Shown: in pieces, positions 33,107 through 36,876 of the stretch | How positions within the stretch are numbered: the stretch's first letter is position 1 | Layout: each line of letters starts with the position of its first letter | Assembly: GCA_027859205.1 (NCBI GenBank) | Contig: JAQIBH010000005.1 | Span: 1-36,876, forward strand | Reading direction: 5' to 3' | Source of the DNA: Bacteroidales bacterium | GTDB lineage: Bacteria; Bacteroidota; Bacteroidia; Bacteroidales; UBA12077 | Length of the DNA stretch: 36,876 nt | Made by a program: the position numbers and the translations under genes | Notes under the pieces: generated by a model | What the model saw: the letters and a program-made list of their open reading frames with translations, nothing else | The model's database searches: none | What the model was told of the DNA's origin: nothing

Positions 33107-33748
33107 TTATTGTTTTCCTTTTAACATTGGTACAAAAGCAAAAGCACCATGTTCTGTTTTCTCGAACTCATCTTCTCCTATTCTATCAACAGAAATCATT
33201 AATTGACCGTTGCTTCCTCCAACCGGAACGATCATCCTTCCTCCTATTTTCAATTGCTTTAACAATTCATTTGGTATTTCGGGTGCTCCGGCTGTAATAA
33301 TAATTTTATCGAAAGGAGCATGATTTGGAAGGCCCTGATATCCATCACCATAAAAAAAGTATGGCTTATATCCCATCTGTGTAAGTAAGGATCTCGATTT
33401 TAAGTAAAGCTCTCTATGACGCTCAATAGTAAATACTTTTGCTCCAAGTTCTAGCAAAATAACACATTGATAACCAGAACCAGTTCCAACTTCAAGAATT
33501 TTATCGTGTTTTTTTAGGTTTAAAAGTTCTGTCTGAAAAGCAACAGTATATGGTTGAGATATTGTTTGTCCTGATCCAATCGGAAATGCCTGATCTTTAT
33601 ATGCAAATTCAACGAATCCACTATCCATAAAATAATGACGAGGAACTTTTGCCATAGCTTCAAGGATTCTTTTATCTATAATACCCTTACCAGCAACAGT
33701 ATCTATAAGTTTTCTTCTTAGCCCCTTATGCCTATACGAATCAGTCAT
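33107..33748 (-). CDS. pcm: Protein-L-isoaspartate O-methyltransferase
   Basis: SAM-dependent repair enzyme that methylates isoaspartyl residues in damaged proteins. 213 residues. Signatures are VPRHYFMDSGFVEFAYKDQAFPIG, the active-site GQTISQPYTVAFQTELL, and SAM motif ILEVGTGSGYQCVILLEL at about residues 83-100. IIITAGAPEIPNELLKQLKIGG and VPVGG follow. First gene of the pcm-hydrolase pair. Confidence 0.94.
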   Translation of the reverse strand: MTDSYRHKGLRRKLIDTVAGKGIIDKRILEAMAKVPRHYFMDSGFVEFAYKDQAFPIGSGQTISQPYTVAFQTELLNLKKHDKILEVGTGSGYQCVILLELGAKVFTIERHRELYLKSRSLLTQMGYKPYFFYGDGYQGLPNHAPFDKIIITAGAPEIPNELLKQLKIGGRMIVPVGGSNGQLMISVDRIGEDEFEKTEHGAFAFVPMLKGKQ

Positions 33749-33778
33749 TTAAAAATTTTGAAATAAAAATAGTTCTCA

Positions 33779-33786
33779 CAAATATA
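33779..33786 (-). promoter_or_regulatory. Candidate -7 element of pcm
   Basis: Minus strand TATATTTG matches TAnnTTTG, 30 bases before the ATG at 33748. A 14-bp perfect palindrome TATCAATGTTGATA (33804-33817, TATCAA-TG-TTGATA) lies just upstream of it and could be an operator. Confidence 0.45.
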
Positions 33787-33981
33787 ACAGAACAATTCAC
33801 AAATATCAATGTTGATAAAATAATAAATCATTTACTTGATATCGTCTACAAAATTCACAATACGCTGAATATCTGCATTTTAAATCACATGCCTTGTACT
33901 AATTATTTTAATACAGGGTTATCAACATAATTTAGTTAATAAATAGACTGCTTGAACTACTCTGTAATTTTTTAAAACATT

Positions 33982-33989
33982 TAAGTTTG
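33982..33989 (+). promoter_or_regulatory. Candidate -7 element of the Gfo/Idh-like gene
   Basis: TAAGTTTG matches TAnnTTTG, 19 bases before the ATG at 34009. No clear -33. Confidence 0.4.
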
Positions 33990-34008
33990 TATAAATAATC
34001 CTTCAGAT

Positions 34009-34923
34009 ATGAAAATCGGACTAATTGGAATACATAAATTAAATCAAAAAGAACATTTCCAGTCAATACACCAATCTTTAGATAAAAATTTATATGGAAT
34101 ATACTCACATTCCGAAGAAATTTTACCAATCTTTTCAAGCTTTCCTATTAAGCTTTTTAGATCTACAAATGAATTATTTGAAAATGTAGATGCTGTTTAT
34201 TTTGCTAACTCGTTAAAACCAAATATCGATTTTGCTATAAATGCGCTTAAAAATTCTTGCCATTTATTTATTGAAGATATCTCTGAAATATCAATACAGA
34301 AAATAAGAGAATTATATAAAGTTGCTTTTGAAGCAAGCGTTACAATCCAATTAAAACTAACAAAATCATTCTCACCAGAATATGTACAAGCAAGCGATTA
34401 CTTATCTAATCCAAAGTTAATAGACATTAATGCAAAATTTTCAAAACGACTTAGAAAAGATGACTATTTTTCTGAGATTTTAAATAATCTTTTCATAGCA
34501 AATAAAGAGATCCAATCTGCTATAAAAAAAATATCTGCACTTGTACTTCCTATTGGAAGCAACCATTTTAGCCTTATTCATATTAGATTAGATTTCGACA
34601 ATGGAGCTATTGTAAATATGAAATTTAACAATGTATCAAATGAAGACGACAACATATTCATGTTTCATAATAAAGAAAATGTTGTGGATATTAATTTCAG
34701 AAAGCATTTTACCACAATTTATAAGTTTGAAGAAGGACAAGTAATAAGAGAAGAATTAAACATATCAAAAGATACAGCCTCAAGTTCCGAAATAAAAAGT
34801 TTTATTTTAGCATACAAAGACACTAAAAATCAAAATATATCAGACTCACCCGAAGAACTAAAAATAATTCAAGCTACTCATGAAATCATAGAGCGCTTAA
34901 ATCAATCGACAAGTTCTGTTTAA
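34009..34923 (+). CDS. Degenerate Gfo/Idh/MocA-like protein
   Basis: A 304-residue protein whose start MKIGLIGIHKLNQ and segment ELFENVDAVYFANSLKPNIDFAINALKN follow the Gfo/Idh/MocA Rossmann pattern, including the helix after a beta strand in place of the usual NxLH. The dinucleotide GxGxxG is missing, and the normal EKP active-site triplet reads EDI at about residue 90, so NAD(P)-dependent oxidoreductase activity is doubtful. The C-terminal part keeps an alpha/beta sheet fold typical of the family. It is 108 bases upstream of a sugar phosphotransferase in the same direction, so a role in nucleotide-sugar or polysaccharide metabolism is inferred. Confidence 0.6.
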   Translation: MKIGLIGIHKLNQKEHFQSIHQSLDKNLYGIYSHSEEILPIFSSFPIKLFRSTNELFENVDAVYFANSLKPNIDFAINALKNSCHLFIEDISEISIQKIRELYKVAFEASVTIQLKLTKSFSPEYVQASDYLSNPKLIDINAKFSKRLRKDDYFSEILNNLFIANKEIQSAIKKISALVLPIGSNHFSLIHIRLDFDNGAIVNMKFNNVSNEDDNIFMFHNKENVVDINFRKHFTTIYKFEEGQVIREELNISKDTASSSEIKSFILAYKDTKNQNISDSPEELKIIQATHEIIERLNQSTSSV

Positions 34924-35031
34924 CTAAAATTACAATATCTGATTATAAGCTAAAATTGTTTTTTATTAGCAACAATTTTATTTCTTTTACGTTTTTATTG
35001 ATACTCTTTGATTATCCAATTATTGTATTGA

Positions 35032-36447
35032 ATGAATAAACAATTACACACCTTTAAATATCTATCTTTCGATTTTCTAACTGCTTTCTTTAGTTGGAAT
35101 TTATTTTACATTTACAGAAAAACATTTATTGAACCTCTGGAACAAGGATACAAAACACCTATTGAATTTAGTCATAAATATTTTATCGGTATAATTATCA
35201 TTCCATGCTTTTGGATATTTCTTTATTATTTAAGTGGATATTATAAAGATATTTATAGAAAATCGCGATTAAAAGAACTTGCACAAACGCTATTTACAGT
35301 TTTGTTAGGATCAATAATTATCTTTTTTGTAGCCTTACTTGATGATCAAGTTCAATATTATAAACAATACTATAAGTTATTCTCATCGCTTATTTTAATT
35401 CAATTTGCTGCCACATATATTCCTCGATTAATAATAACATCAATTACAAATTACAAAATCCATAGCCGTAAAATTGGCTTCAATACTTTAATTATTGGTG
35501 GAAATAGAAAGGCACTGGAAATTTATCAGAAAATTGAAAACCAAGCTCGATCGGTTGGAAATAAATTCATTGGCTTTTTAAGCCTCGTTGAAAAGGAGAA
35601 GTTTCTTATTGAGAAAGATTTAAAATGGTTAGGTAATATAAAAGATATAAGGGAAATTATTGAAACGTATAAGATCGAGGAAGTAATTATAGCGTTAGAA
35701 TCAAAAGAACATAAAGAGATTGAAAAAATCATAAACTATCTTGAAGATAAAAATGTTGTGATTAAAGTTATAGCTAGCATGTACGATATTTTAACGGGCA
35801 AAGTAAAAATGTCGCATATTTACAGCACTCCCTTAATTCAGATTTCACACAATTTAATGCCCACTTGGCAGGTACAAACAAAGCAATTAATCGATATTGG
35901 TATATCACTGGTTGCCCTTGTAATTTTTACTCCCTTTATTCTGTTTCTATCAATTGGTATAAAGTTAACATCAAAAGGGCCTGTATTTTATACTCATGAA
36001 CGTATAGGTCAATTTGGTAAGCCTTTTTCGCTTGTTAAATTTAGATCAATGTACATTAATGCCGAGAAAGACGGACCGGCATTGTCATCAAAAAATGATA
36101 ATAGAATAACACCTTTTGGTAAATTTATGAGAAAATCGAAGCTCGATGAACTTCCTAATTTTTATAATGTATTAAAAGGGGACATGTCATTGGTTGGGCC
36201 AAGACCTGAAAGAAAATATTTTATTGATCAGATTGTTGAAAAGGCGCCTCACTATTTACATTTACAAAAAGTAAAACCGGGAATTACTTCGTGGGGTCAA
36301 GTAAAATACGGATATGCCGAAAATGTTGATCAAATGACTGAACGCCTTAAATACGATATTTTATATATTGAGAACATGTCTGTTTATGTTGATTTTAAAA
36401 TAATGATTTACACCTTACTAATTATCCTAAAAGGCAGACATATTTAG
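35032..36447 (+). CDS. Polyprenyl-phosphate sugar phosphotransferase (WcaJ/WbaP-type initiating enzyme)
   Basis: A 471-residue membrane enzyme that transfers a sugar-1-phosphate from a nucleotide sugar to undecaprenyl phosphate, starting surface polysaccharide synthesis. Several TM segments lie in the N-terminal ~135 residues, followed by a Rossmann-like central domain (TLIIGGNRKALEIYQKIE). A further TM segment (about residues 286-310) is followed by the catalytic domain: GPVFYTHERIGQFGKPF, KFRSMYINAE, SKLDELPNFYNVLKGDMS and VGPRPERKYF. The motif ends KPGITSWGQVKYG, and the C-terminus is LIILKGRHI. The sugar is not known. It probably opens a polysaccharide locus, but the next gene (ThpR-like) is unrelated and on the other strand. 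Confidence 0.9.
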   Translation: MNKQLHTFKYLSFDFLTAFFSWNLFYIYRKTFIEPLEQGYKTPIEFSHKYFIGIIIIPCFWIFLYYLSGYYKDIYRKSRLKELAQTLFTVLLGSIIIFFVALLDDQVQYYKQYYKLFSSLILIQFAATYIPRLIITSITNYKIHSRKIGFNTLIIGGNRKALEIYQKIENQARSVGNKFIGFLSLVEKEKFLIEKDLKWLGNIKDIREIIETYKIEEVIIALESKEHKEIEKIINYLEDKNVVIKVIASMYDILTGKVKMSHIYSTPLIQISHNLMPTWQVQTKQLIDIGISLVALVIFTPFILFLSIGIKLTSKGPVFYTHERIGQFGKPFSLVKFRSMYINAEKDGPALSSKNDNRITPFGKFMRKSKLDELPNFYNVLKGDMSLVGPRPERKYFIDQIVEKAPHYLHLQKVKPGITSWGQVKYGYAENVDQMTERLKYDILYIENMSVYVDFKIMIYTLLIILKGRHI

Positions 36448-36451
36448 TCTC

Positions 36452-36593
36452 TGCAAGAAAACGCCAAATATTTCGTTACTCTTGCTTTGAAAACGGTCAT
36501 TCACAAAAGCGAACCCATGGTTTTCAAAACTTCAAAAGCCTTATCTTTGACGCTTTCTTATCAAAGACTTGAAAAATATTGAGTTTTCCTGCA
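36452..36593. repeat. Structured palindromic intergenic element
   Basis: Nested inverted repeats: an imperfect outer arm pair (36452-36474 with 36571-36593, including TGCA and GAAAAC), a perfect 9-bp pair TTTGAAAAC / GTTTTCAAA (36486-36494, 36520-36528) and a perfect 7-bp pair TCTTTGA / TCAAAGA (36544-36550, 36561-36567). No coding frame. It resembles intergenic repeats I recall from Bacteroidota containing GGTCATTCACAAAAGCGAA. A MITE-like element, a structured RNA or a terminator array are all possible. Confidence 0.5.
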
Positions 36594-36601
36594 AGCACTA
36601 T

Positions 36602-36876
36602 TTAACTCAGTTGAATCTTTGCTAATATTTCATAAATAGGTCCTTGAGGAGTCAATTTACTTTCATAAAAATAAACTTCACTTATTTTAAGTTTTTGTAT
36701 TTCGATATCTTTAAAATTATTAATCAGTCTTCTTAATCTATCTTTATCTTTTATAAACTTAGCTCTACCAATAGTTATGTGAGGCTTAAATTCTTTGTTC
36801 TCAAGGACAAACCCGTGCGAACTCATAGCTTTCTGAATTGCCAAATACATCTGATCAAGAGCTTTTGATTTTTCAA
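36602..36876 (-). CDS. thpR: RNA 2',3'-cyclic phosphodiesterase (2'-5' RNA ligase family), partial
   Basis: The frame is open to the right edge, reading EKSKALDQ before the Met at 36850, so the 5' part of the gene is outside the window and 36850 is not the start. The visible 90 residues contain the second HxTx catalytic motif in FKPHITIGR and the family C-terminus KISEVYFYESKLTPQGPIYEIL. ThpR/LigT proteins cleave RNA 2',3'-cyclic phosphates; the first HxTx lies in the missing half. Confidence 0.82.
   Translation of the reverse strand, partial: EKSKALDQMYLAIQKAMSSHGFVLENKEFKPHITIGRAKFIKDKDRLRRLINNFKDIEIQKLKISEVYFYESKLTPQGPIYEILAKIQLS

Noticed and set aside
33919-33927. TTATCAACA, a DnaA-box-like 9-mer
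   Set aside because: Single site without a cluster or AT-rich unwinding region; common by chance in DNA of this composition. The presence of dnaB and rpmH in the window does not make it an origin, since dnaA, dnaN and rnpA are absent.

Overview
The window is AT-rich chromosomal DNA of a member of the Bacteroidota, most likely a Bacteroidales/Marinilabiliales-type organism. The signs are a type IX secretion C-terminal sorting domain, an MG2/TonB-plug surface protein, Bacteroidota-type TAnnTTTG -7 promoter boxes before many genes, start sites without clear Shine-Dalgarno sequences, a futalosine-pathway (MqnE) menaquinone enzyme, an RprX/RprY-like two-component pair, and a zinc-ligand-free Tgt. 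No species can be named from the sequence. There are no rRNA, tRNA, CRISPR or insertion-sequence genes.

Layout. 1-7.6 kb is housekeeping: a HAD phosphatase cut by the left edge, dnaB, ispE, a carboxyltransferase plus biotin carrier operon, an LptF/LptG-type permease, and tgt. 7.7-10.4 kb holds a glycosyltransferase, an ECF sigma factor and rsmG, then rpmH with its own promoter and terminator. 10.5-18.5 kb holds mqnE, a PASTA-domain membrane protein, a T9SS cargo protein, an RluD-type pseudouridine synthase, a secreted S51-type peptidase, a NUMOD4/HNH-like DNA-binding protein and D-Ala-D-Ala ligase. PASTA and Ddl point to peptidoglycan. 18.7-24.2 kb is envelope and sensing: the MG2/plug protein, a tiny secreted Cys/Lys-rich protein divergent from a histidine kinase/response regulator pair, and a small membrane protein.

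24.2-29.0 kb is the least ordinary part: a tight two-gene unit encoding two different P-loop ATPases with winged-helix tails. One of them carries sixteen TPRs, nine of which form a 306-bp higher-order duplication. In front of the unit are three exact-period 16-bp repeats, the first lying between the candidate -33 and -7 elements, which suggests a dedicated operator. 29.4-33.7 kb returns to metabolism and repair (gcvP, a metallo-beta-lactamase hydrolase, pcm). 34.0-36.4 kb holds a degenerate Gfo/Idh-like protein and a polyprenyl-phosphate sugar phosphotransferase, probably the start of a surface polysaccharide locus. A structured palindromic intergenic element and an RNA 2',3'-cyclic phosphodiesterase cut by the right edge close the window.

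Several open reading frames extend upstream to a TTG or GTG codon (dnaB, tgt, the ATPase gene, the histidine kinase). In each case an ATG just downstream is the better start, because the apparent earlier codon lies in or upstream of the promoter box.
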